Positions 53,577-61,351 of a DNA stretch of 64,000 nt are shown here, one piece after another. A program made the position numbers and the translations under genes. The notes below the pieces were generated by a model. It saw only the letters and a list, made by a program, of their open reading frames with translations. It did not search any database and was not told the DNA's origin. Source of the DNA: BP-133 sp040756995 (lineage in GTDB: Bacteria > Actinomycetota > Acidimicrobiia > IMCC26256 > BP-133); NCBI GenBank assembly GCA_040756995.1, contig JBFLYK010000020.1:1-64000 (forward strand). The letters run 5' to 3'. Each line of letters begins with the position of its first letter. The first letter of the stretch is position 1.

Positions 53577-53980
53577 ACGCTCTCGCCAACTTCCAAGCTG
53601 CCCTGCCCAGCTGGCGCCCGGCGGTCGAGGCCTGGCTCGAACGCCTTCCCGCGACGATCCGGACCCACCCCAGCCGGGCGGCCCTCGCCTACCTCTTCAC
53701 TTCCCCAGCGCTGCAGGCGATCGACGCCGAGCTGTACACAGACCTTGAGGCGGGACGGATCGACTGGCCTGGCCTCGAGCATCGAGCCAGCGAGGCGGGC
53801 GACGTGGAGCGCGTGCTGGTCCACGCCGCCAAGCACCTCGTCGACGATGATCCAGGCCCCGCTCTCGGCCTCATGCTGCTCTTCCCGCACATTGAGGCGT
53901 TCCACTGGGCACACTCCGCTGGGACGATCCATGCCCTTCTGGAGGAGCGCCTCAACCGGCACGCCTTGAGTCCGCGCTGA
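53573..53980 (+). CDS. Hypothetical protein
   Basis: A 135-residue, mostly helical acidic protein (AYLFTSPALQAIDAELYTDL, VLVHAAKHLVDDDPGPALGL). The family is not recognised. It overlaps the HTH gene by 4 bp, so the two are probably functionally paired, possibly as regulator and modulator. Confidence 0.6.
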   Translation: MNALANFQAALPSWRPAVEAWLERLPATIRTHPSRAALAYLFTSPALQAIDAELYTDLEAGRIDWPGLEHRASEAGDVERVLVHAAKHLVDDDPGPALGLMLLFPHIEAFHWAHSAGTIHALLEERLNRHALSPR

Positions 53981-54327
53981 CGAACGGGGAACCGTCGACC
54001 TCCACAGCGTGGCTCGGCACGGCCAGGAGGGGATGTGGCGGCCGATGCCGATGCCGTGCCGGCGGGAGTCGAGGACGGCGGCGTCGATGTGGAGGTAGCA
54101 GCGCGGTAGTGCCCGGCCGGGTGGTCGCGCTCCGCCGGAGATGTGGCCCGAGCGTCGCCTTGCTGCCGTCCGGCAACGTGATCTCGTCGTCTCGCGGTGC
54201 TGGGTCCGCGCGGTGAGGGACACGTCGGCCCGGGCACGGCCGGCACCTCCGCGCAGGAGGGACCGAGGCGCAGGTGCGCCGGCGTAGACGGGACGGGCCG
54301 TGGGCCGGCTGGCGGTGAGCCTGGCCG
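53981..54327. other. Gene-poor, possible decayed ORF
   Basis: 347 bp. On the minus strand short frames read EITLPDGSKATLGPHLRR and YLHIDAAVLDSRRHGIGIGR, which look like broken coding sequence, but no complete gene can be assembled. Confidence 0.35.
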
Positions 54328-55104
54328 TCAGCCGCCGCCGCAGCCGTCCGTTGGGCTGTTGCGATAGTAGCCGTTCACATACGTCCCGTCCTTGCGGTAG
54401 TAGCCGTTGACCCACTGGTCCCTGGGGCACCCAGAGTCGTTGAACCCGCCGGGCGGATACGGGTCGTCGTAGTCCGGAAGGTCATAGTCAAGGTCCGCGA
54501 TGCTGGGGATCGAACCCGCGTACGGCTTGAACCACGAGAAAACGCAGCTGTCGTAGTCGGTCAGGCCGTTCTGGTCAGTGACGGTGACGGCGAAGATGAA
54601 CGAGCCGCTCTCGGTGTAGGTGTGGTTGAAGACGGCCTTCGCCGCTCCCGGCTTCTCGTCGGTCTGGTAGTGCTTCCCGTCGCCGTAGTCGACTTCCCAG
54701 TGGGCCACCGGGGAGTTCCCTGCCTTGATCTGGTGCCCGAAGGCGGCGGCCACCGTCGCGCCACTGGACCTGGCAGTGTCCGGGCAGGAAACGGTCAGGT
54801 TCGGCGGAGTCTTGGGGGCGAACCGGCTGCGGAGGTCGGAGATCACCTCATCCGATAGGGCCGGGACAGTGCTCCGGGGGGCGACGGTCGGTGCGGAATT
54901 GACCGGCGGCAACGGGATCAGCCGCGTCGTCGACGTCGTGGTGGCCGTGGTTCTGGCCTGTTCGACGGCGACCATTTCCGGCGATGACTGGGCCGCCGCA
55001 TAGATCGCGCCTCCGACGGCGACGAGGATGGCGGCCCAGGCAGCGAGAACGAGGCGCTTGAACCTGCTCTTCGTGGCCCGAGGTTCCGGGACGTTCTCCT
55101 CCAC
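54328..55104 (-). CDS. Membrane-anchored PKD-domain surface protein
   Basis: A 258-residue protein: a short cytoplasmic N-terminus, one membrane segment (LAAWAAILVAVGGAIYAAAQ), a Thr/Pro-rich stalk, a PKD-like domain (WEVDYGDGKHYQ...VFNHTYTESGSFIFAVTV) and a Cys-flanked C-terminus with the internal repeat VNGYYR. The ectodomain should lie outside the membrane. Codon use looks less GC-biased than its neighbours. In an element it may be a surface exclusion, adhesion or mating-pair protein. Confidence 0.75.
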   Translation of the reverse strand: MEENVPEPRATKSRFKRLVLAAWAAILVAVGGAIYAAAQSSPEMVAVEQARTTATTTSTTRLIPLPPVNSAPTVAPRSTVPALSDEVISDLRSRFAPKTPPNLTVSCPDTARSSGATVAAAFGHQIKAGNSPVAHWEVDYGDGKHYQTDEKPGAAKAVFNHTYTESGSFIFAVTVTDQNGLTDYDSCVFSWFKPYAGSIPSIADLDYDLPDYDDPYPPGGFNDSGCPRDQWVNGYYRKDGTYVNGYYRNSPTDGCGGG

Positions 55105-55329
55105 GGCTCAAGGATCGGCATCGTCACGGGAAACTTGAGACCATCCGGGTGGTGTGGCCCGCCGTCCTCGCTTCGCACTGTCGGCTCCTTCGCGATGACG
55201 TGGCAACGATGCAGGCTGACCCCGGCCGTCTCGCCGTGCTCGGGTAGACGCACAGTCCCTTGGTCACCAAGGCTGAAAGCCGCCGATCCACAGACTCCTC
55301 GCTCCCAGAAGGAGCGGCTGCTGATCGAC

Positions 55330-55347
55330 TTGACGCTGCAGCGTCAA
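55330..55347. repeat. 18-bp palindrome, copy 2
   Basis: TTGACGCT-GC-AGCGTCAA; same arms as copies 1 and 3. Confidence 0.8.
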
Positions 55348-55484
55348 CGTCGAATGCGTAAGGCGAGGATCTCCTGCGGGATCCGGTTTCGCCGTTCGTG
55401 GCACAAGGGGCGGGCGCACCTCATGGAGACTGGCAACCTTCCCACAAACACGGCGGCACCACGCCACCTCGGCACCGCCCCACA

Positions 55485-55502
55485 TTGACGCTACAGCGTC
55501 AA
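55485..55502. repeat. 18-bp palindrome, copy 3
   Basis: TTGACGCT-AC-AGCGTCAA; ends 42 bp before the TTGACA of the downstream promoter candidate. Confidence 0.8.
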
Positions 55503-55544
55503 CCGATGTGTTCTCATTAGATACCGGTTTTTCGTACTGAGTCG

Positions 55545-55574
55545 TTGACAGTTCCGGCTGGATGGTCATAGGTT
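55545..55574 (+). promoter_or_regulatory. Sigma-70-type promoter candidate
   Basis: TTGACA (55545-55550), 18-bp spacer, TAGGTT (55569-55574), correctly placed for the small gene at 55609. Confidence 0.5.
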
Positions 55575-55608
55575 CGGACAGTCACCCTTGGAGCTGGGAA
55601 GGATGGCG

Positions 55609-55803
55609 ATGCAAGCGCCGATGAACGAGTCCGAGAGCCGGATCGGAGAGCAGCTCAGGATCGAAGCGCTGCGGGATCCGGTGATCGAAGCGGTGGGTCA
55701 TCGTCCGGGCAGCGCTTACAGCCGCCGGACCGGTAGTGGGGACGTATCCGTTCTGGGTGAATGCCTTCCTGGTCGGGGCTCGGGCTGGGGGTTCCGGCGA
55801 TGA
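55609..55803 (+). CDS. Small hypothetical protein
   Basis: A 64-residue protein beginning MQAPMNESESRIGEQLRIEA and containing PVIEAVGHRPGSAY. GGGAAGG six bases ahead supports ATG 55609. Its stop overlaps the ATG of the next gene (55800-55803). The RPGSAY end resembles the SAY element at which the conserved part of the next protein begins, so this could be a truncated relative. Confidence 0.5.
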   Translation: MQAPMNESESRIGEQLRIEALRDPVIEAVGHRPGSAYSRRTGSGDVSVLGECLPGRGSGWGFRR

Positions 55804-56234
55804 ACGGGGGCGGTCTCCCCGGCCGCGTCAGAGTGGTGCCGTGGGTTGACCCAGCGCCCGGGAGCCCGACGTTTCCTGTCTCGTCCGCTTACCTGGAGGC
55901 GTGCTGGCTGGGGGTGATCGGCCCGACCGCGGCCTGGACGCTGCGTCGCTTAGCGGCCGTGGTGGCGGAACGACCGGAAGGCGTCTGGGTGGACCTCCCC
56001 GACTTGGCGCAGAGCTTGGGTGTTGGCCGGAGCACCAGCCGGAGTTCCGTGCTGTCCAGGACGATCGACCGTCTCGTCAGCTTTCGGTTGGCGTCATGGG
56101 ACGGCGACGTGCTGCGCATCCGGCAGACGGTGCCGCCGCTGACGGCTCGGCAGGCCTCCCGGCTGACCCCGCCTCTGACCAGGCTGCACGAGCGAGTGGT
56201 CCAAGCCGGGCGCGATGGCCTGGAGGTGGTCTGA
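55800..56234 (+). CDS. Winged-helix-like small protein, paralogue of 60068-60412
   Basis: A 144-residue protein. The conserved core is SAYLEACWLGVIGPTAAWTL, then LPDLAQSLGVG, SSVLSRTIDRLVSFRLASWD, then an RxxxPPLTxRQxxRLxPxLxxLH ending. The arrangement of helices and the R-T-(I/L)-D-R-L segment suggests a winged helix-turn-helix. The homologue lies on the other side of the recombinase module in the same orientation. Ends 3 bp before the end of the convergent zinc-ribbon gene. Confidence 0.72.
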   Translation: MNGGGLPGRVRVVPWVDPAPGSPTFPVSSAYLEACWLGVIGPTAAWTLRRLAAVVAERPEGVWVDLPDLAQSLGVGRSTSRSSVLSRTIDRLVSFRLASWDGDVLRIRQTVPPLTARQASRLTPPLTRLHERVVQAGRDGLEVV

Positions 56235-56237
56235 GTG

Positions 56238-58475
56238 TCAGCGCTGCGCTTTGGCGGCGGCGTAGGCGGCCCAGTCGCCCCTGGCGTTCTGGACCCATCG
56301 GACCGCGGTGTTGGGATGGAGACCGAGGAGGTCGGCAAGGACAACGGGCGGCACTTCGCTGGCGAAGTCGAGCAGGACCGAACTGCGGGCGGAACGGGCC
56401 TCGATGCCGTAGCGATGAAGCTGCTGTTCGAGCCCGCCGGCGCTCAGCGGCCGACCGGGGTGTTGGCCGGGAAAGAGCCACTGGGGGCGCTCGCTCTGGC
56501 CGGTGACCGCTCGACCAGGGTGGACGGCCAGCAACCGGACCAGCTCGGCGATGGCGATGGGAAGCACGACGTCGGTGCGGCCGAAGGTGATGGAGAGGGT
56601 GTCTCCGTCGTCGTGCACATGATCGAGACGAAGACGGACGATCCGAGCAACAGGCTGTCCGTAGCAGAGCAGCATGATGCCGGCGACCCTGATGTTGAGC
56701 GGGAAACTGTCATCGACGAGAAGACGCCGGGCGAGAGCGGCTTGTTCGTCAGCGTCCGCGCTGCGGCCGGGGGTGGGATCGGGTCGACGAACGATGTCGA
56801 CGTCCTTGGCCAGGCGTTGCCGGCAGGCCCACCGCAGAAAATCTCGAGCGCCACGTCGGCCGGGCGGGCCGGCCAACCAGAGGTCAACGTCGGCCTGGGT
56901 GCAGGTGGCCAACGTGCGGCCGTGAGATTGAAGCCAGGCCATGAGGCGGATGGCTTCGCGGATTGTCGTCCGGGCGTGGGACATGGACGACGCTCCCCGG
57001 CGAGCGACCCGGCCTCGGTAGCGTCGCAGCACCCACCAACGGGCGAAGGCCTCGAGGACCCGCCGGTCCTCGGCCTGTTCCATCAGGTTCAGTTGGGCGT
57101 CGATCCATGCCTCCAGGCTTGCCGTGTCGTCGTGGCGTTCGGGAAGCACGCCGGCCGCGACAAGGACGTGGCGCAGGTGCCTCAGCGACTTGGTGGGCGG
57201 CAGGTCGTCAAGAGCTTCGTGGCTCAACGGGAGATCTCCGGCGGCCATCGCGCCCAGCACCTGGCGGGTCTCGGCGTTGGCCAGCCAGCGCAGACACGCC
57301 CGGGGGCTCGAGCTCGCCGCCAGCGTCGTCCGGAGCCCGTCGAGCGCAGGGGCGGCGCCGATGAGCTGATCCAGGCGGCGGCGCAGCGAGCAGGCGAAGC
57401 AACGGCCGGCCGCGTAGCGGCGGGCCTCGACGCCGCACTCCTCACAGACCGACAGGGGTGGCAGCCCGGCGCAGTCGGAGCACAGGGCCTGTCCGTTCCG
57501 GTTGCGGGGGTCAATGCGGCGGACCTGTCCGCAGCCGACACACAGCCCCCGGGATTCGAGCGTCTTGTAGCGGCAGGTGGTGCAGACCGGCCCTTCCGGC
57601 CAGACGACGGCGACCATCGCCCGGTGCCCGCAGCGGGCGCACTCCGTTCTCCGTTTGGCGCAGGTCTGGCAACGAGGATTGCCGTTCCGGATCCCATAGC
57701 CGGGGAGGGTCCGGCCACAGATCGAGCAGGTCACCAGTGGCCGGGGCGGCACGCAGCGACCACAGAGTCCGCCGCCATCGGCCGCTCGCCGGGCGACTTT
57801 GGCCACTCGGCCGCAGCTGGCGCACTCCTCGATGGTCAGGGCCAACCGGCAGGCGGCGCACAAGCCCGTGCCGTCCGGGAGACGGTTGTTGATCGGCTGA
57901 ATCCTTCCGCAGCGCGAGCACGCTTCCGATCGCTTGAGCTTCGAGGCGCAGGGGGTGCAGATCCGCTGGCCGGCGAGGCGTTCCCGCAGCCGGCGGGTCG
58001 TCCCGCACCGACAACACGTCGGGGGCGTCACGGTGAGGGCACCGACGGTTTGGAGTTCGGCCACCAGCCGGCCGACGACCGCGGGGCCCGTGGAGGTTCC
58101 GAGCAGCGGCGCTGGTCCGCCGGCGAGCGCGTCAGCCAACCAGCGGGTCTGGCGCAGGTCCCGGGCTGCTCGCCGGATCGCTTCGACGATGACGTCCTGT
58201 TCCAGGTGCGGTTCGAGCGCGGCGACGAGCTCGGCGATGTCGATCCGCAGGGCACTGGCCTCAGTGGCGGCATCCTGCCGACGAACGCACGTGTGGCACA
58301 ACGCCCGGCCGTCTGGGCGGCGACGGTTGGGGGTCTGGTGCCGGCCGCACGCGGCGCACTCCTCCAGTCGGTCCCGGGCGTAGCACGCGCTGCAGATCCG
58401 ACCCTGCGGACCGTTCTGCGACAGCCGCACCGCCCGACCACAGGAGGCGCAGCGTGACCCGTCCTGGACGCTCAC
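56238..58475 (-). CDS. Nine-zinc-ribbon protein with degenerate tyrosine-recombinase-like C-terminus
   Basis: A 745-residue protein. Nine CxxCG...CxxC ribbon units occupy the N-terminal half, two before and seven after a helical segment. A helical SAM-like/core-binding region follows (TTIREAIRLMAWLQSHGRTL, then VDLWLAGPPGRRGARDFLRW). A C-terminal domain is laid out like a tyrosine recombinase (GIMLLCYGQPVARIVRLRLD, LADLLGLHPNTAVRWVQNAR). Arg of box I may be kept, but the HxxR box is not seen and Trp stands where the nucleophilic Tyr is expected, so it is probably not catalytic. GTG 58475 overlaps the HTH gene stop (GTGA). Confidence 0.78.
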   Translation of the reverse strand: MSVQDGSRCASCGRAVRLSQNGPQGRICSACYARDRLEECAACGRHQTPNRRRPDGRALCHTCVRRQDAATEASALRIDIAELVAALEPHLEQDVIVEAIRRAARDLRQTRWLADALAGGPAPLLGTSTGPAVVGRLVAELQTVGALTVTPPTCCRCGTTRRLRERLAGQRICTPCASKLKRSEACSRCGRIQPINNRLPDGTGLCAACRLALTIEECASCGRVAKVARRAADGGGLCGRCVPPRPLVTCSICGRTLPGYGIRNGNPRCQTCAKRRTECARCGHRAMVAVVWPEGPVCTTCRYKTLESRGLCVGCGQVRRIDPRNRNGQALCSDCAGLPPLSVCEECGVEARRYAAGRCFACSLRRRLDQLIGAAPALDGLRTTLAASSSPRACLRWLANAETRQVLGAMAAGDLPLSHEALDDLPPTKSLRHLRHVLVAAGVLPERHDDTASLEAWIDAQLNLMEQAEDRRVLEAFARWWVLRRYRGRVARRGASSMSHARTTIREAIRLMAWLQSHGRTLATCTQADVDLWLAGPPGRRGARDFLRWACRQRLAKDVDIVRRPDPTPGRSADADEQAALARRLLVDDSFPLNIRVAGIMLLCYGQPVARIVRLRLDHVHDDGDTLSITFGRTDVVLPIAIAELVRLLAVHPGRAVTGQSERPQWLFPGQHPGRPLSAGGLEQQLHRYGIEARSARSSVLLDFASEVPPVVLADLLGLHPNTAVRWVQNARGDWAAYAAAKAQR

Positions 58476-58798
58476 CGATCGGGCAGGATGCGAGCGCGTT
58501 TCGGCCGCAAGGGGGCGACCTCGCCGCCACCGCCGGACACCCGCCGCTTGACTCGAACCTCCTTGGCTTCCACCGGCTCGATGAGATCCGTGCTGGTGCA
58601 CTCCAGCGCGTCGCACAAGGCCATGAGCGTCTTGAGGGACAGCCGTTCCGGGGTTTGGGTCACCAGCCGGTAGACCTGGGCCGCCGACAGGTCAATCCCT
58701 CGCTCGGCCAGCAGCGGCGCCAAATCGGTGGTGGCCCACAGGCCCCGAGCGGCCATCACCTCCCGCAATTTCCAGCGGTAGTCGAGTTTGGGTCCCAT
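58472..58798 (-). CDS. Cro/C1-type HTH protein
   Basis: A 108-residue regulator: LREVMAARGLWATTDLAPLL, then ERGIDLSAAQVYRLVTQTPE (HTH), then LKTLMALCDALECTSTDLIE, the classical XRE pattern. The C-terminal tail is basic. AGGAG lies six bases before ATG. It sits 12 bp behind the recombinase gene and is coupled to the zinc-ribbon gene, so all three form one operon. It probably controls the module. Confidence 0.9.
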   Translation of the reverse strand: MGPKLDYRWKLREVMAARGLWATTDLAPLLAERGIDLSAAQVYRLVTQTPERLSLKTLMALCDALECTSTDLIEPVEAKEVRVKRRVSGGGGEVAPLRPKRARILPDR

Positions 58799-58810
58799 CT
58801 CCCGCTCCTC

Positions 58811-59905
58811 TCAGCCCTCCAGGCGCCGGTCGAGGACCTGGCGCAGGGCGGTGTTCTTGTAATCGGAACTGACCCCGGTGTAGAGGGCCGTCGTCGACGC
58901 CCAGGAGTGGCCAACCTGCTGCTGCACGAACAGCGGGTCGAAGCCGTCCTCGATCAGATGGGTGACGTAGCTGTGCCGCAAGCAGTGCGGGCCCAGCTCG
59001 GTCGGGAGTCCGGCCTCATCCCGCAGCGCCGCGAACATCTTCGAGACGTTGGCGTCCGCCACGAAACCACCGCGCTCGGTCGGCCACATCGCTGGCAACC
59101 CTTCGAAGTCGTAGCGAGGCCGGACCTCGGTCAAGTACTCCTCCACCACCTCGACCGCCCAGCCGAACACGCTCAACACCGTCCGTCGCCGGGGCGGCCC
59201 GCCCGGCAGAGACTTCGCCCACCGCACCGACAGCGCCCCGTGGTTGCCGAACTCGGGAGCCTTGGAGTTCCGGGACCAATCCACCGTCTCCAACCGGGCG
59301 GCCTCCCGGCGCCGGAGGCCCCACCCGTAGGCCACCTTCCACAGCGTGGCGTCCCGGAACGCCGCCAACCAACCCTTGCGTCCCTGGTTGCGGATCCGCA
59401 CCACCCGCTCGTCGGCAGCGTCGAAGAACACCTGAAGTTCCTCTCGGGTCAGCGGCCGGTTGCTCGGTCGACCTTCGTAGTCGGCCACGTGGCCGGCGGT
59501 GTTCCACTCGTGGCAGATCTGAACCGGGTGGGTGCCGAAGCGACGCTCGCATTCCGACGGCCACTCGTAGCGGGCATCGGTGATGTACTCCATGAAGATC
59601 CGCAGCGACAGGTGCACGCCCCGCACCGTCGAGTGCGCCAGACGCCGCTCCGCCAACGCCGCCGTCGTCCACTCCTCCACGTCCTGGGCCCGCCACCGCC
59701 ACGGATACTCGTTCGTCCACGCCGCGAACCGGCGCAGCTGCCCCTCCCGCCCGGCGATCGTCGTCGTGCACAACAGCCGCGACCGCTGCTGCACGGCGAA
59801 GCCCCGCAACATCCCCTCCCACACCTGCTCCTCGGGGTGCAGCAGCGTGACGCCACCCACGAGCTGAACCACAGCCGAGCTCGGCTCATCACCCCGATTA
59901 CGCAC
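58811..59905 (-). CDS. Tyrosine recombinase/integrase
   Basis: A 364-residue site-specific recombinase. An N-terminal core-binding domain (about 30-150) precedes the catalytic domain with R198 (GLRRREAARL), H307-C-L-R310, H333 (VGHSWAS) and nucleophile Y342 (TTALYTG). All catalytic residues are present, so it should be active. GTG 59905 is preceded by GGGGAGGGG. It heads the three-gene operon. A 17-bp direct repeat lies just upstream and could include its binding or crossover site. Confidence 0.93.
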   Translation of the reverse strand: MRNRGDEPSSAVVQLVGGVTLLHPEEQVWEGMLRGFAVQQRSRLLCTTTIAGREGQLRRFAAWTNEYPWRWRAQDVEEWTTAALAERRLAHSTVRGVHLSLRIFMEYITDARYEWPSECERRFGTHPVQICHEWNTAGHVADYEGRPSNRPLTREELQVFFDAADERVVRIRNQGRKGWLAAFRDATLWKVAYGWGLRRREAARLETVDWSRNSKAPEFGNHGALSVRWAKSLPGGPPRRRTVLSVFGWAVEVVEEYLTEVRPRYDFEGLPAMWPTERGGFVADANVSKMFAALRDEAGLPTELGPHCLRHSYVTHLIEDGFDPLFVQQQVGHSWASTTALYTGVSSDYKNTALRQVLDRRLEG

Positions 59906-59924
59906 TGGCGACCCCTCCCCCGCC

Positions 59925-59941
59925 CGCTTGCATCAGATGAA
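59925..59941. repeat. 17-bp direct repeat, copy 1
   Basis: CGCTTGCATCAGATGAA, 20 bp upstream of the recombinase start. The second copy is 152 bp away in the same orientation. Confidence 0.85.
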
Positions 59942-60067
59942 AGAATCGCTCATCGAGGACGAGGGCGGGTGGATACCCCCACGTCAGGCCCCAGATCGCT
60001 CACTTCACCGGCCAGGCCTCCGGCGCCCCCACCAGCGCAAACAGCCAGCTCACGGCCAGTTCTGGCC

Positions 60068-60412
60068 ATGGCCATTCGCTTGCATCAGATGAATATGCGG
60101 CGGTTCTACTACTTGCCACTCGTCGGCCCGTCGAGCCTCCTGTGCGCCGAGATCCTGAGCGAGGGGCTGGCCCATCAACCGGACGGCTACGAGATCGAGG
60201 TCGCTTTCCTCGGAGCCGTGCTCGGATTGCCGGGGAAGGCCGGGCGGTCGTCCGCGATCACCCGCACGCTCGACCGCCTGACCCGCTTCGGGCTCGCCCG
60301 TCACCATCCCGCCCAGTCGCTGTACCGGGTCCGCCTGGCCTGGCCGCCGCTCACCCGCCGCCAGCTGACGCGCCTCCCACCGGCGCTGGCGGCGCTCCAT
60401 CCCGCCAGTTGA
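60068..60412 (+). CDS. Winged-helix-like small protein, paralogue of 55800-56234
   Basis: A 114-residue protein: RRFYYLPLVGPSSLLCAEIL, then VAFLGAVLGLPG, SAITRTLDRLTRFGLARHHP, then RLAWPPLTRRQLTRLPPALA. It aligns along its length with the gene at 55800. ATG codons at 60068, 60089 and 60095 are all possible, and the 17-bp repeat lies across them, so binding there would also affect its expression. It is divergent from the recombinase operon. Confidence 0.72.
   Translation: MAIRLHQMNMRRFYYLPLVGPSSLLCAEILSEGLAHQPDGYEIEVAFLGAVLGLPGKAGRSSAITRTLDRLTRFGLARHHPAQSLYRVRLAWPPLTRRQLTRLPPALAALHPAS
60077..60093. repeat. 17-bp direct repeat, copy 2
   Basis: Identical to 59925-59941. It covers the proposed start region of the wHTH-like gene. 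Confidence 0.85.
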
Positions 60413-60452
60413 CCTTCTCCCGGGGCGGCGTCGGGGAGTCGGCCGCCACCCG

Positions 60453-60507
60453 GGCGAGGCGACGGAGGGGTGACCGTTCGGGGAAGTCGGTCATCCCTCC
60501 GCTCGCC
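60453..60507 (+). promoter_or_regulatory. Long hairpin upstream of 60551
   Basis: GGAGGGGTGACC (60464-60475) pairs with GGTCATCCCTCC (60489-60500) with one G-T pair, extended by GGCGAG/CTCGCC after a bulge. The loop is 13 bases. It ends 43 bp before the next start: a terminator of the preceding gene or a leader structure. Confidence 0.5.
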
Positions 60508-60550
60508 GGTCGCTCCCCCGCTTGCGTCGACCAGCAGGAAGGATCTCACC

Positions 60551-60706
60551 ATGAACGTCGTCGCTCTCGCCCGGCCGTTCACCGGCCAACCGGGATGCCG
60601 CACCGTCACCCCGTCCGAAGCCGAGCCCACCGGCACGATCCTCACCCTCCCGGCCGAGGGCGCCGACGGGCCGGCGCCGGCCCCGATCATCGGGACATCA
60701 CGATGA
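60551..60706 (+). CDS. Small hypothetical protein
   Basis: A 51-residue protein, MNVVALARPFTGQPGCRTVT..., with an acidic Pro-rich end. AGGAAGG precedes ATG, and the stop overlaps the next ATG (60703-60706). First gene of a short operon ending before the coupling-protein gene. Function unknown. Confidence 0.55.
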   Translation: MNVVALARPFTGQPGCRTVTPSEAEPTGTILTLPAEGADGPAPAPIIGTSR

Positions 60707-61351
60707 GCGTGAACGGCGACACCCACCCGTTCGCAATCCCTTCGGCCCATCTCGTCGGTGCGGTCGGCGGGCAGGGAACGACCACGGTCGCCACCATCCT
60801 TGCCGCCCTGGCCGCCCGCCACCGACCGACGGCGCTGGTCGCCGCCCGGCCTCGGGACGTGTGCGTCATCGCCGGCATCAGCCCAGGCCCAGGAGTGCGC
60901 GACGAGCAGGTGCCGCTCGAGCTCGCGCCGCCTCACGCTGTGCGCCGGGTGCGCATCCGCCCGTCCGCCGTTCGATGGTCCGGCCACGCTCACGATCGTG
61001 GACGGCGGCCGGGCCGACGACCTGGACGCCGGCCGCGACCCGCACGCGGCCAGGCACCGGTGGCTGGTCGTGCGAGGCCCGTGCTACGTGGCCCTCAGGG
61101 CGGCTCTGGAGGCCGCCTGGCCGGCCGACGGAGTGATCGTGGTATCGGAGCCTGGTCGGGCGCTCCGGGCGGCCGACGTGGCCGACGTACTCGCAGTCCC
61201 TGTCGTCGCCGAGGTAGCCGTCGATCCTCGGGTGGCGAGAGCGGTCGACGCCGGCTTGCTCCTCGACCAGGTCACCCGGCTGCCGAGCCTCCGCCCGCTG
61301 GCGGCGCTCGTCCGGCGGCACTGGCCGCTCGACGTGGAGGCGTCTGCATGA
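60703..61351 (+). pseudogene. ParA/CpaE-like P-loop protein, frameshifted
   Basis: The N-terminal part from ATG 60703 reads HLVGAVGGQGTTTVATILAA, a deviant P-loop in which the catalytic Lys position is Thr. Around 60955-60975 the reading must move one base forward to continue with FDGPATLTIVDGGRADDLDA, GVIVVSEPGRALRAADVADV and end at TGA 61349-61351. The two halves join into one plausible 216-residue Rossmann-like protein, so this is a recent frameshift, a sequencing error or an unusual +1 shift. Overlaps with both neighbours suggest the intact gene was coupled. Confidence 0.6.

Larger units (their letters stand above)
55105..55602. promoter_or_regulatory. Regulatory intergenic region with two palindromes
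   Basis: 498 bp between divergent genes. It holds palindrome copies 2 and 3 and a promoter-like pair. No convincing gene on either strand. Confidence 0.5.

Noticed and set aside
55264..55569. 101-codon minus-strand frame
   Set aside because: Runs through both palindromes and the promoter candidate; composition not protein-like.
56235..58457. 740-codon plus-strand frame opposite the zinc-ribbon gene
   Set aside because: The regular CxxC spacing on the minus strand proves that strand is coding.
59925..60093. CRISPR-like repeat
   Set aside because: Only two copies, spacing 152 bp, no cas genes.
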